A stretch of DNA of 64,000 nt from the NCBI GenBank assembly GCA_016711045.1, contig JADJTT010000006.1, positions 1-64,000 of the forward strand, read 5' to 3'. The position numbers and the translations under genes are program-made. This DNA comes from Saprospirales bacterium. GTDB lineage: Bacteria > Bacteroidota > Bacteroidia > Chitinophagales > Saprospiraceae. Below the pieces are notes generated by a model. That model saw only the letters and a list, made by a program, of their open reading frames with translations. It ran no database searches and had not been told where the DNA came from. Shown piece by piece: positions 14,073 through 23,625 of this stretch; position 1 is the first letter of the stretch, and each line of letters starts with the position of its first letter.

Positions 14073-17069
14073 ATGCGGAGATTGACACTGACAAGTATGC
14101 TCCTGGGTGGCATGCTCTCGATGCAAGCCCAGATCACCGACCTGCTCATTTCGGAGTACGTCGAAGGAAGTTCCAACAATAAATATGTGGAGCTATTCAA
14201 CGGTACCGGCTCGCCAATTAGCCTGGCGGGCGCGAATTATGTGGTGGAGGTCTATGCCAATGGCGCGACTTTTCCCACTTCTTCCATTACCCTGACCGGC
14301 GTCATAGCGTCCGGCGACGTATTTGTGCTGGCTCACCCCAGCGCTACCGCCTGGAGCGGCACCCCCGACCAGACCAGCGGCGCCCTCAACTACAACGGCA
14401 ACGACGCCGTGGCCCTGCGCAAAAATGGCCAATTGCTCGACCTTGTCGGCAATATCGGTTGTATGCCCGATATCGAGTGGGGCACAGGCCTGCTTTCCAC
14501 GGCCGACAATACCATTCGCCGAAAACCAGGCGCCTGCTATGGGGTTACCATCGACCCGCCCAACAATCCGTGTCCATTCCCCACCCTGACAACCGACTGG
14601 GATGGCTTTCCGATGGATGATGTCTCTGGCCTGGGCGTTCATGCGACCATCTGTACGCCCATCCCTATCGTGGGCTTCCTTAGCGCCACCAGTTCGTTGA
14701 TGGAGGGCAACAGCGGGGTCACCAACCACCCCGTAGCTGTTGTCATGGACGTACCGCCCACCTCCACCGTCACCGTGCTGGTAGCCAACGCGGGCACGGG
14801 CAGCGCGACGCCGGGCATTGACTATGTCTTTTCTTCCACCACCCTCACCTTCACCCCCGGAGGATCGTACCCGGCCACGAAAATAGCCGTCATCCCCGTA
14901 GTGGGCGACACTCAGGCCGAGCCCGACGAGACGGTAGATCTCATCCTCTCCGTGACCGGCGGCACAGCCGATCTGGGGCTCACGGCCCATACCGTAGCCA
15001 TTATCAACGACGATGTGCCGAGCACGCTCTACTCCCAGGCCGACGGCTCCTGGCAAACCCCCAACCTGTGGAACACCATGCCCGACGGCAGCGGGGTATA
15101 CGTCACCGACCCCAATAACACCCAGGGTCCTACCGGGCCTGAATACCACTGCATCATCCAGCCCGGACACGACATCCTGCTGCCCAGCACTAAGGGCATT
15201 ACCACCCTCCTCATACAGGCGGGTGGCACCCTCAAGGCGGGCGCTACGTCGAGCCGTTACCTCGAGATCTACGGCAACTCGGTGCTCGTGAACGGGATAA
15301 TGGGGAATGGAAATGCGAACGACGGCATCGGGCTCGAGTTTCACGGTCCCTCCGCTACGATCGCCGGTACGGGCACGATCGATCTCAATCGCATCCGGAA
15401 GAACGGCTTCACGGCTACCAGCCTGACCATTGCCCGTAGTTTGCAGCTGCGTTACAACCTGGGCGCCGCCCTCTACAACGACATAGCGGGCTATCCCTTC
15501 AACGTCACCATCCAACCCGGCGTGGCCGTCACCGTGACCCGTGGCGATGTCTCGATAGACGGGGTAGACGGAGCCAACAGCAGCAACCGTTGGGGCGCCT
15601 TCACCATCCTCGGCGTCCTCGACATTCAGCTTGGGGCGCTCTTCCTCCGCACCGACAATACCACCGCTGGCAGCCAGGACATTTTCTACGAAATCGGTCC
15701 CGGCGGCCTCGTCAAAGTTGGCGGACAAGTAATCGGCAACCAGGGCGTAGCGGGCAATGCGAAGGCCCATCTCATTATCCAGCCCGGCGCCCAGCTCGTG
15801 CTCTCCGGCGCCGGGGAGGTCATGACCGCCATCGACCCCGTGCGCGACCCGGTGACCTGCCAGCCCAACTCCCTGGTCGACTATGCGGGCGCGTCCGCTC
15901 AGCTCATTGAAGACAAGATCACCTACGCCAACCTGCGCAGCAGCGCCGGCGGGCTGAAAACCCTGAAGGGAAACACCACCGTCAATGGATTCCTCCTCCT
16001 CGTCAGCGGCCACGTGCGGCTCGATGCTTTCGATCTGACCATCGGTCCGGGTGGCAATGCCGGCGGCGGCTCCACCGCCTCCTACGTGCAGACTACCGGC
16101 ACGGGTAGGCTCCGGCAGACGGTGGGAGCGGCGACACGTGTGTTCCCCGTGGGCCTCAGCGCCTACAACCCCCTCACGCTCACCAACACCGGTGTTACCG
16201 ACGTTTTCGGCGCCCGTCTTTTCGACGAGGTGCGCAGTGAGGGGTTGACCGGCGCACCCTACACCAGCCTCGTCGTCGCCCGTACCTGGGTACTTGACGA
16301 GACCACCCCCGGCGGCAGCTCCGCCACCCTCACCGTGCAATGGAACGGCAATGAAGAGCTGCCCGGGTTTACCCGTCCGGAATGTTACCTCTCCCGCTAC
16401 ACCCCCACCGGCTGGAATGGGGATAACCCCTCTGCTGCTTCGGGCTCCAATCCCTACTACCAGCTGCGCGCCACCCTCTCCGAATTCGGCGCTTTCGCTC
16501 TCGGCTCCAACCAGGCCCTCCCCGTCGAGTGGCTCGATTTTCAGGCGCGTGCACAGGGGAAGGACGTGCTCCTCATCTGGTCCACCGCCTCCGAATCCAA
16601 CAACGAGGCCTTTGCTGTGGAGCGCTCCCTCACCGGAGTCGATTTCGAAGAAATCGCTCAAATCCCCGGCGCCGGCACCACGAGTGAAGTACAGGAGTAT
16701 GAATTTACCGATGCCTCCCCCTGCCAACTGCCGACTGCTACCTGCACACTGTACTATCGCCTCAAGCAACAAGACTACGACCACACCTTCACCTATTCCC
16801 CCGTGCGCGTAGTCGAGTTGGAGGGAGAAGAATCTGCGGTACAAATTTTTCCCAATCCGGCTTCTGGGTGGTTGATTATCCGGTTGCCGGAAATGCGCGT
16901 GAAGCCTACGGAGGTGCGGTTGCTGGACCTGTTAGGGCGGCCCGTTCGGGTTTTTGAGATACCTGCCGGGGTGGCGGAATGGATATTGGAGCTGGTAGGG
17001 CTTGGGGCCGGAGGGTATTGGCTGGAAGTTGAGGGGGCTGGGGGGTATCGGGTTTTTGTTGGGCAGTGA
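14073..17069 (+). CDS. Type IX-secreted surface protein with lamin-tail and Calx-beta domains
   Basis: A 998-residue secreted protein. The start at ATG 14073 gives a clean signal peptide (MRRLTLTSMLLGGMLSMQAQ). Residues about 20-170 are a lamin-tail domain (LLISEYVEGSSNNKYVELFN). About 205-320 is a Calx-beta domain ending DETVDLILSVTGGTADLG and AIINDD. A long beta-rich region follows (a G8/adhesin-like strand pattern, IQPGHDILLPSTKGITTLLI). The last 80 residues are a T9SS type A sorting domain (VQIFPNPASGWLIIRLPE). It would be exported through the Por system and attached to, or released from, the surface. G+C is high, which leaves a long shadow frame on the opposite strand. Confidence 0.9.
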   Translation: MRRLTLTSMLLGGMLSMQAQITDLLISEYVEGSSNNKYVELFNGTGSPISLAGANYVVEVYANGATFPTSSITLTGVIASGDVFVLAHPSATAWSGTPDQTSGALNYNGNDAVALRKNGQLLDLVGNIGCMPDIEWGTGLLSTADNTIRRKPGACYGVTIDPPNNPCPFPTLTTDWDGFPMDDVSGLGVHATICTPIPIVGFLSATSSLMEGNSGVTNHPVAVVMDVPPTSTVTVLVANAGTGSATPGIDYVFSSTTLTFTPGGSYPATKIAVIPVVGDTQAEPDETVDLILSVTGGTADLGLTAHTVAIINDDVPSTLYSQADGSWQTPNLWNTMPDGSGVYVTDPNNTQGPTGPEYHCIIQPGHDILLPSTKGITTLLIQAGGTLKAGATSSRYLEIYGNSVLVNGIMGNGNANDGIGLEFHGPSATIAGTGTIDLNRIRKNGFTATSLTIARSLQLRYNLGAALYNDIAGYPFNVTIQPGVAVTVTRGDVSIDGVDGANSSNRWGAFTILGVLDIQLGALFLRTDNTTAGSQDIFYEIGPGGLVKVGGQVIGNQGVAGNAKAHLIIQPGAQLVLSGAGEVMTAIDPVRDPVTCQPNSLVDYAGASAQLIEDKITYANLRSSAGGLKTLKGNTTVNGFLLLVSGHVRLDAFDLTIGPGGNAGGGSTASYVQTTGTGRLRQTVGAATRVFPVGLSAYNPLTLTNTGVTDVFGARLFDEVRSEGLTGAPYTSLVVARTWVLDETTPGGSSATLTVQWNGNEELPGFTRPECYLSRYTPTGWNGDNPSAASGSNPYYQLRATLSEFGAFALGSNQALPVEWLDFQARAQGKDVLLIWSTASESNNEAFAVERSLTGVDFEEIAQIPGAGTTSEVQEYEFTDASPCQLPTATCTLYYRLKQQDYDHTFTYSPVRVVELEGEESAVQIFPNPASGWLIIRLPEMRVKPTEVRLLDLLGRPVRVFEIPAGVAEWILELVGLGAGGYWLEVEGAGGYRVFVGQ

Positions 17070-17139
17070 GGGGAGGCTGGGGGGCTAATCTTGTAGGGGG
17101 GAGGAAAAAAGCTCCTGTCTACGATGTTTGCACGATCTT

Positions 17140-17245
17140 GTCCCCCGCTGGCGGGGGTAGGGGGTGGAAAAATACCTGCCATTATCTCCCCAAAGGAGGA
17201 AATACTGGAAGTGCTATTCCACCCCCAACCCCCGCCAGCGGGGGA
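17140..17245. repeat. GTCCCCCGCTGGCGGGGG inverted repeat
   Basis: GTCCCCCGCTGGCGGGGGTA and GGGGGTGGAA on the left; TTCCACCCCCAACCCCCGCC and AGCGGGGGAC on the right. A third partial copy (GCGCCAGCGGGGGACAAAGC) lies at about 17310-17329. It fills the gap between two convergent genes and probably terminates both. Confidence 0.75.
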
Positions 17246-17349
17246 CAAAAATGTGCAAAATCCTTGGACAGAGCTTATTTTCCCGGGCAATATGTACCCC
17301 CTACAAGATTAGCGCCAGCGGGGGACAAAGCTGTTTTTCGGGACAGTTT

Positions 17350-20300
17350 CTATCTTATCTGATCCATCGGCAGCACCACATTCCGCAAGCGCAGGATCGG
17401 TTGCCGGCTGGTGCTGGTAGTGGAGAACACCGCTACATCGAATACCAGGCGGGCCAGGGTATTGTCGGGGGCGGGGTGCTCGGCGGCTTGCCACTCTTTG
17501 ACCTCGCGGGCGATCTGCGCGGAGAGGGAGGGCTCTGTGAGCGACGTATCGTTCTGGGGGCCGTCGAGGTGGAACTCGTAGGGCGGCACCAGGATGATGG
17601 GTAGCTTGATGAAAGGCTGCGCGTCGTCGTTGGCCAGTTTGTAGGCATAGCTACAGTCGAGCTGCATGGTGATGATCTTTTCCGTGCCTTCCATGTGGAC
17701 ATCCTTGAAGAGTTCGGTGAAGAACGTGCTCAGGTAGTTGACGAGCGGATTTTTGCCGGCGATCAACTCCCCGATATTGACCTCGATATCGTTGTTGAGC
17801 AGCGGGATGATCGGGAAGGGGAACTTCGTCTGTGGCGTGTAGTAGATAAAGTCATCTGCGCTGCGCTTCCCGGTGATCAATTCTTCATTCCGACTCAGGT
17901 AGACGGCGGCAATGGCGTTTTGATAGGCCAGGATGCGGAGTTGTTCAAACGTGAGTGCCCGCAAGGCCTCGGCATTGGCTGCGTCGTAGTTCAGGTCATA
18001 TGAATGCAGCATATTCGTACGGGTGGTGGGCTCCGTTTGATCGGGGCCTACCAGGATGACCGGATCCGGGACATCGGGATCAACGGAAGGATTGAGGTCC
18101 TGGAATTCGGTGGTCAACAGATTATTGGTAGCGAATTCGCGGGCGGCGAAGAGTTTATTGTTGACGGCATCTTCCGGACCTACGAGCGCGGTGAGTGGCG
18201 GCACCCAGGAATCCCAGGTGTCGGCTACGTTGCGGGCCAGGTCGGCAAAGGCCATAACGGCATGGGCGGCCTGTTGGAGGTCGGCTTCCGGCAGGGTCTG
18301 GATCGATTTGGCATTTATACCCGGCAGGAGGGTCAACAGGTCGCTGCGAAGCTGGGGCCAGTGGAAGGTGAAGATAGCCAGTGCATCGAGAAGCGTCGTG
18401 GAGAAACCTTTGCCCATGGCGAGCGCAGATTCAGGAAGGTTGAATTGCACTTCCACCTGCAGCCAGTCTTGTGCAGTGAGGCGCTGGTTGTAATGGATCT
18501 GGTAGTCCCAACTGGAAGCGACATCCAGGATTTGCGCAGCGGTCATTCCGTCGACCATGTCGTCCGATTGACGGGCGGCTTGTTGGAGCAGCACAGGCGC
18601 TTCGGGGAAGTCACGCAACACGATGGGGATCTGCAGTACCCCAAGATCTTCTGCTGCCGGAGGAATGACGAAGCTCAGCCAACTGGAAGCCTGGTAGCCT
18701 TCAAAGCGGGCATCCGACTGGATGTTGTACTCCAGGTGGGAAGCTTTGAACTCGAGGTCGAGCTCCACGAAAGGCTCTTTGCGGGCCGTTTTGGTGGAAA
18801 ATAAGAAATCGAGGTTGCTGGTGTCCGCATTCGTTTTGATCTTGGCATTAGAGAGACTATAGGGTTGGGTTGCATCGCTGCCGCTTTGCTTGATCACCGG
18901 GGCGCCATACAGACGGATCTCCTCTCCCGTGGCCGAGTCGAGGGTAACCGGGTAATGCACGACCGCATTGACGGAGTAGGCCTCACTCAATTCGGAGAGC
19001 AAGCGTTGTTTGAGTTTTTCGACGGCATCTCCCATATCCGCACCTGCGTCAGCTGCCAACACAGGCTTGAGTTTACCCGCTATGGCGGCAGCCAGGTCTT
19101 TCTTGGATTGGAGCACGTGCTTCAGTAGGGGTTCATCCATATAACCGTCCTTCCCTTCATAAAGCTCATCGAGCAAGAAAATGGCTCCGGCTAGATCAGG
19201 CGATAGGAAATTGTCGAACGCTTCGAGGAAGCTCCGCGCCCAGTCGTCCATATCGATCTGGGTAAATTCCTGTTCGTTGGCAGCGGTGTGATCGAATCCA
19301 TCTTCCTTGGTGTACGTGCCCACATTGGCGGTATGCTCCTGAAGTTGAGTGGCCAGTGGCGGGAGGGACAATACGACAGGAGTTTCCTTTGTCCACTTCA
19401 AGTGCGCCATGCGTACGAGGAAGAGGTCTTTCTGTTGGTCGTAGTTGTCGAGTTCTACTTTGTCGAAGCCAATGGTGAGTTTGAACACGGGGAAGGTCGT
19501 TTCTATGCGTTCGGCAAACTGGCTGAGTGCCACTTCCCAGTTGTCCGTGCCCGTCTCGTTTTGAGCGGAGAAAGGTTTCACTGGTGTGCGGCCAAGGAAA
19601 ATAGCTTCTTCTGTAGCGAAGTCGGGATGTATATGTTTCGTGCGGCGGAGTTGGATCTCGGTCAGCAGTTCGAAAATGACTGCGGCGTTGAGATCAGCAG
19701 CAGCAAACGTACGGGTCAGTGTGGCGGCAGCCGGACGCGAATCGGTGACCGTTTTCAGTTTGCGTTCCAGGTAATTACAGGCTTGTGCCACATAGGAACG
19801 TAGCTGAGCCAATATGTTGGCATCTCCTGTTCCGGAAGGCGTTTCTGCCAGGGTGTCTCCCAGAAGGGTACTGCGCAGATCTACTCGCATATGCGCTACG
19901 CCCCCGGCATCTTGCTGGAAGAGCTGGTAGTAGATCTTTTTGTAAAGACGCAGGTCGCGGTTGTATGCATCTGTTTGGGCCTGGAGGGTTTCAAGAGAAG
20001 TATAGACGGATTCGATCAATTGCAGGTCTATTTCAATGGAACTCGCGTTTATGCGGAGTTCGAGCCCCGTAGCCGGCCATTGATGCACGGGGATCAACGC
20101 GTCTGTATAGCCCATCAGGCTGCTTGCTGTATCTGCCGGATTGGGGATGGCGTTGCCGTAAATATCCCGGGTTTGTAGAGAGACCTCCAGGGTTTTACCC
20201 ATGCCGGCATACGGATTATCGTCACTGGCAGGCAATATGGCATTCTGGAAATCGGGATCGTTTGCCGGGTAGGTGAAAAGCAGGGCGGTTTTATCCGCGA

Positions 20301-23300
20301 ATTTGTAGGCAGGCACGATCTGCTCGTAGAGCCAGGTGGTAGGAGCGCCATTCTTCCGGGGACCAATGGGCGTCGAGCTGATGATCTCGGTTTCCGTGCC
20401 CAGTACAAAGGTATTTACAAAGTCCGCACTTGGTTTTACTTCGTAGGAAAGCAGCTGGAACAGGTCGGCGAAGGTGTTGAGGGTATCTCCCGCCGGTTTG
20501 GTCCGGGTAGCTTCGAGCAGTACAATACCGGGCTGCAATTCATTGAATTGGTCGGTGAAATTGTCGTCGCGTGCGAAGACCATATCGCTTTCGAGGTTAA
20601 TATTTTGGTCGCTGAGGCCGCAGTTCATATAGCTTTGCGGAGCGACGGCGCCAAAGTCGATCATCAGGTATATCGTAGCGGTATCATCCTGGCCGAAGAG
20701 GTCGTCGGGCAGGCCTTTGCTGTCAAGCAGATTTTGATAATAGAGGTAATGGCCGCCGCTGCGCACGATACTGGCTGCCCAAAGCCGTTCGAGGAAATCC
20801 TGTGGATCGAGTACGCCTTCGAGGGTGCGATCGGCTGTAGTCAGGGCTGCGAGCATACTCCGACCCTGAATGGGATTGGTTTCAGTAGAGAGGTTGATCT
20901 GGGCGAGATATGCCACGTAGTCCGTATTGGCAGGCGAGGTCAGCTTTTTCTGACTCTGTCCGTCTGTGACCGGTCGGTAGAGCAATTGGAAGTTATCCCA
21001 GCTTGGATTGGCAAGAATGATCTTTTCCAGTAGCGCGATCCCGGCCTCATTGGTGCCGATGAGTTCGTAGGAAAGCGGGTTGCCGGTCTTTTTCAGGCTG
21101 AATTCAACGAGGGTTCCCCAGCTTTGATTGCCGGCAGGGCTAATGGTGAGTTGGCCATTAGTGGGCACAGCTACCTGTATCTTCAGCCCGTCGATGTCGC
21201 TGGCATTTTTACCCAGCTGGCGCTGAATGCTTTCTGAGAATTCCCAGATATAGCGGCTGTGGCTCTCCCAGTCTATCGCGCGGCTGAGCGGATAGGCGCG
21301 GGCCTGGGATTGAATGGGCGTAAGCATGGTCTTCGATGCAAAAGGCGGGGGCGTGGCGGCTTCCGTTTGTAGGGAAGAGAGCTTATTTTTCAACTCGGTA
21401 GGGACGGTATAAACGGCTGTCGGGATCGTCCATCCTGCGATGGTTTCCGAAGTGGTCAATTTCAATTTGGATTTGACGCTTCCAGCCAGGGTAAACTGTT
21501 GCCCCGTCGCCTGGAAGATGCTGTAGCGATCGTCGAAGGTAGAGGGCGCAGTGGAGAGCTTTAGCTCCACGTTTTTAGGCACGCGTTGGCCGCCCAAATA
21601 GAAGCGGGCGAGCATGCTGGAGAGGTTGCCGGCGGTGTTGTTGTTCTCCAGGGCGTCGAGTGCTGCGGCCAACGTCGTCTCATTGGCGTCAGTATCTTCC
21701 AGCCAGCTGATCGTTGCACCGACCATTTCGCGGGCGATGGTGAGGAAGTAATCCTCGAAAAGCTGCTCCGTCAGGCTGAGGTCTGCTCCCTGGGTACTGA
21801 AGCCCGCGGGGTTATAAGCCGGGTCTTCGGGCTGGGTGGCCGTAGCCTCGAAATAGGCGCTCAGGTAATTGAGGTATTGCGGGCTGCACTTGCCAAATGT
21901 AGCAAAATCGACGCCTAATATCTTCTGATCTTCGATAGTCGTTGTAGTGACCTGCTTGCCATCTACGGTCGTGGTCGTGGTGGTCGTCACTTCCTTGAAC
22001 ACTTCCATGGTCAGGAAGGGGAAAACGGGAAATGGCGTACCGGTGATCGCTGCTTCAGTACCTGTAGGGTATTTGATCTCCAGCTCAAACTGGGAGGAAA
22101 GGTGTGTTTTAATATCCGTGTAGGGCAACACATCGAGGTTGCGCTGGTAGGTTACTGTTCCATTCGTATTGATCTCTTCCACGCCGTTCAATTCTTCCAG
22201 CAGGTCCCTGAGGTCGGCAAGGGTCATCACCGTATCCGAACCCTGGGTAGACTGTATACCCTGAGTCACCCAGCGATAGATGCTGTCGGCCATTTTTTCA
22301 AAAGGCGTCGCTCCGGTAGCCGTGCCGCCAGCCGGCGGGCATTCCATCAGCAGGCCGAATACCATTTGAGAAGCGGCCACTTTATCCTGTCCCCAAGCCA
22401 CAGTAGGCTGAAGGACGGCGAAGAGCATGAGTTTTTCTTTGGTCGCAGGGGCCGTAATGGGCGTCAGATCGAGGCGGGGCGCAGCTGCGGCCATCATACC
22501 GCGGGCGGCGAACAAAGATTTTGATTGTGCGGGATCCTTGAACCAGGGCGCTTGGGCGTGCGTGTCCTCACCCACTTCAAACGTAGCGCTGATATGCGCC
22601 GAGAAGGAGAATTCGACCCTGACGAAAAGGACCTTTATCGATACTTCCACTTCTACGCTGGCCGACAATACGAGCGGCATGACGCAATAGGATTCGTAAG
22701 TAGCCTGGACCGTAACTTTCAAGCGTATCAAGACCTTAGCCTTGATGACCTTGAAGTCGACCGCGCCTTCCAGGATGCCGATGATACCCAGGGTGCCCTG
22801 GATATAGAAATAATTGGATTTGTCGACGCTCTTGCTGGTGTCCGGCCCCTCATCCACTGCGGGATTGTAGGTGGCGATGATCCCTTCGATCATTCCCACC
22901 ACGGTGAGGCTGAAGCGGGCGGTGAGCGGGCCTTTTTCAAAATACTTACCTATCCCGATCTGCATGCCGAGGCCGAAGACCATAATGGGGTTGAACTCCC
23001 CGTTTTCAGGCTTGAACTCGTTGTGGAACGAAACCGGTACGGGCCGTGGGGCGGTAGGGCCGCTGAGTTTTCCAAAATAAAATCCTCCCGAGCCCAGCAC
23101 GGGGATACCCATTACGATTACGGTGATGGAGAAGGAGCGTTTGAAATCGAGGTTGTACGGGAACCCGAAGTCGATGAAGAAATCGCCGTTGGTAAATACA
23201 TCGACGACGATGATGGGCAGCACCAGCGAAGCGGCGCCGACCTCGATATACCGCATGATATTGGGCAGTACCAGTTCGATGTGGTATTTCCCGATCGAGT

Positions 23301-23625
23301 CGTTGACCTTGGTATAGAGGATCTCGAATTTCAGGCCTTTGAGCGGCGGGATCTTGTCGCCGTTGATCTCGATGCGGAGGCCGTAGATATTGGGATCGTT
23401 GAAAAGCGCGGAGAGCTGGAGGGCATAGATGGGGGTAGCTGCCTCAAACGGCGGCACCTGCAGCAAGCCGAAGTCCAGGCCCACGAGCCAGTTGCTCTTG
23501 GGGTCGAAAAGGATGGCGTTGGGAATACCGTCATTGCCCGGTTGGGTAAATCCGCGCAAGGCCGTGATGGCTTCCTTCATATTGGTCATCTGCCCTGCAT
23601 TCTGCAGCGCTACGTGCTGCCCCAT
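17350..23625 (-). CDS. Giant protein B, C-terminal 2,091 residues (unrecognised)
   Basis: I do not recognise a characterised family. The open frame gives 2,091 residues from ATG 23625, but coding sequence continues upstream in the same frame (TTWDAADPASSPPDAGG, LGKRLIDLRLLAMGQHV). It is therefore the continuation of 23531-26410 after one frameshift near 23710. No signal peptide, membrane helix block or sorting tail is visible. The first 350 residues are beta-rich and glycine-rich (FFIDFGFPYNLDFKRSF). Later parts alternate helical stretches with beta segments and contain a threonine run (TTTTTTVDGKQVTTTTIED). It ends LRLRNVVLPMDQIR. From memory the N-terminal region recalls bacterial DUF6603-type giant proteins, which have no known function; this is tentative. 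Probably cytoplasmic or exported by an unrecognised route. Confidence 0.8.
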   Translation of the reverse strand: MGQHVALQNAGQMTNMKEAITALRGFTQPGNDGIPNAILFDPKSNWLVGLDFGLLQVPPFEAATPIYALQLSALFNDPNIYGLRIEINGDKIPPLKGLKFEILYTKVNDSIGKYHIELVLPNIMRYIEVGAASLVLPIIVVDVFTNGDFFIDFGFPYNLDFKRSFSITVIVMGIPVLGSGGFYFGKLSGPTAPRPVPVSFHNEFKPENGEFNPIMVFGLGMQIGIGKYFEKGPLTARFSLTVVGMIEGIIATYNPAVDEGPDTSKSVDKSNYFYIQGTLGIIGILEGAVDFKVIKAKVLIRLKVTVQATYESYCVMPLVLSASVEVEVSIKVLFVRVEFSFSAHISATFEVGEDTHAQAPWFKDPAQSKSLFAARGMMAAAAPRLDLTPITAPATKEKLMLFAVLQPTVAWGQDKVAASQMVFGLLMECPPAGGTATGATPFEKMADSIYRWVTQGIQSTQGSDTVMTLADLRDLLEELNGVEEINTNGTVTYQRNLDVLPYTDIKTHLSSQFELEIKYPTGTEAAITGTPFPVFPFLTMEVFKEVTTTTTTTVDGKQVTTTTIEDQKILGVDFATFGKCSPQYLNYLSAYFEATATQPEDPAYNPAGFSTQGADLSLTEQLFEDYFLTIAREMVGATISWLEDTDANETTLAAALDALENNNTAGNLSSMLARFYLGGQRVPKNVELKLSTAPSTFDDRYSIFQATGQQFTLAGSVKSKLKLTTSETIAGWTIPTAVYTVPTELKNKLSSLQTEAATPPPFASKTMLTPIQSQARAYPLSRAIDWESHSRYIWEFSESIQRQLGKNASDIDGLKIQVAVPTNGQLTISPAGNQSWGTLVEFSLKKTGNPLSYELIGTNEAGIALLEKIILANPSWDNFQLLYRPVTDGQSQKKLTSPANTDYVAYLAQINLSTETNPIQGRSMLAALTTADRTLEGVLDPQDFLERLWAASIVRSGGHYLYYQNLLDSKGLPDDLFGQDDTATIYLMIDFGAVAPQSYMNCGLSDQNINLESDMVFARDDNFTDQFNELQPGIVLLEATRTKPAGDTLNTFADLFQLLSYEVKPSADFVNTFVLGTETEIISSTPIGPRKNGAPTTWLYEQIVPAYKFADKTALLFTYPANDPDFQNAILPASDDNPYAGMGKTLEVSLQTRDIYGNAIPNPADTASSLMGYTDALIPVHQWPATGLELRINASSIEIDLQLIESVYTSLETLQAQTDAYNRDLRLYKKIYYQLFQQDAGGVAHMRVDLRSTLLGDTLAETPSGTGDANILAQLRSYVAQACNYLERKLKTVTDSRPAAATLTRTFAAADLNAAVIFELLTEIQLRRTKHIHPDFATEEAIFLGRTPVKPFSAQNETGTDNWEVALSQFAERIETTFPVFKLTIGFDKVELDNYDQQKDLFLVRMAHLKWTKETPVVLSLPPLATQLQEHTANVGTYTKEDGFDHTAANEQEFTQIDMDDWARSFLEAFDNFLSPDLAGAIFLLDELYEGKDGYMDEPLLKHVLQSKKDLAAAIAGKLKPVLAADAGADMGDAVEKLKQRLLSELSEAYSVNAVVHYPVTLDSATGEEIRLYGAPVIKQSGSDATQPYSLSNAKIKTNADTSNLDFLFSTKTARKEPFVELDLEFKASHLEYNIQSDARFEGYQASSWLSFVIPPAAEDLGVLQIPIVLRDFPEAPVLLQQAARQSDDMVDGMTAAQILDVASSWDYQIHYNQRLTAQDWLQVEVQFNLPESALAMGKGFSTTLLDALAIFTFHWPQLRSDLLTLLPGINAKSIQTLPEADLQQAAHAVMAFADLARNVADTWDSWVPPLTALVGPEDAVNNKLFAAREFATNNLLTTEFQDLNPSVDPDVPDPVILVGPDQTEPTTRTNMLHSYDLNYDAANAEALRALTFEQLRILAYQNAIAAVYLSRNEELITGKRSADDFIYYTPQTKFPFPIIPLLNNDIEVNIGELIAGKNPLVNYLSTFFTELFKDVHMEGTEKIITMQLDCSYAYKLANDDAQPFIKLPIILVPPYEFHLDGPQNDTSLTEPSLSAQIAREVKEWQAAEHPAPDNTLARLVFDVAVFSTTSTSRQPILRLRNVVLPMDQIR

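Noticed and set aside
14193..16844. 883-codon open frame antisense to the T9SS cargo gene
   Set aside because: Shadow of a high-G+C gene; the sense strand has signal peptide, named domains and sorting tail, the antisense has none.
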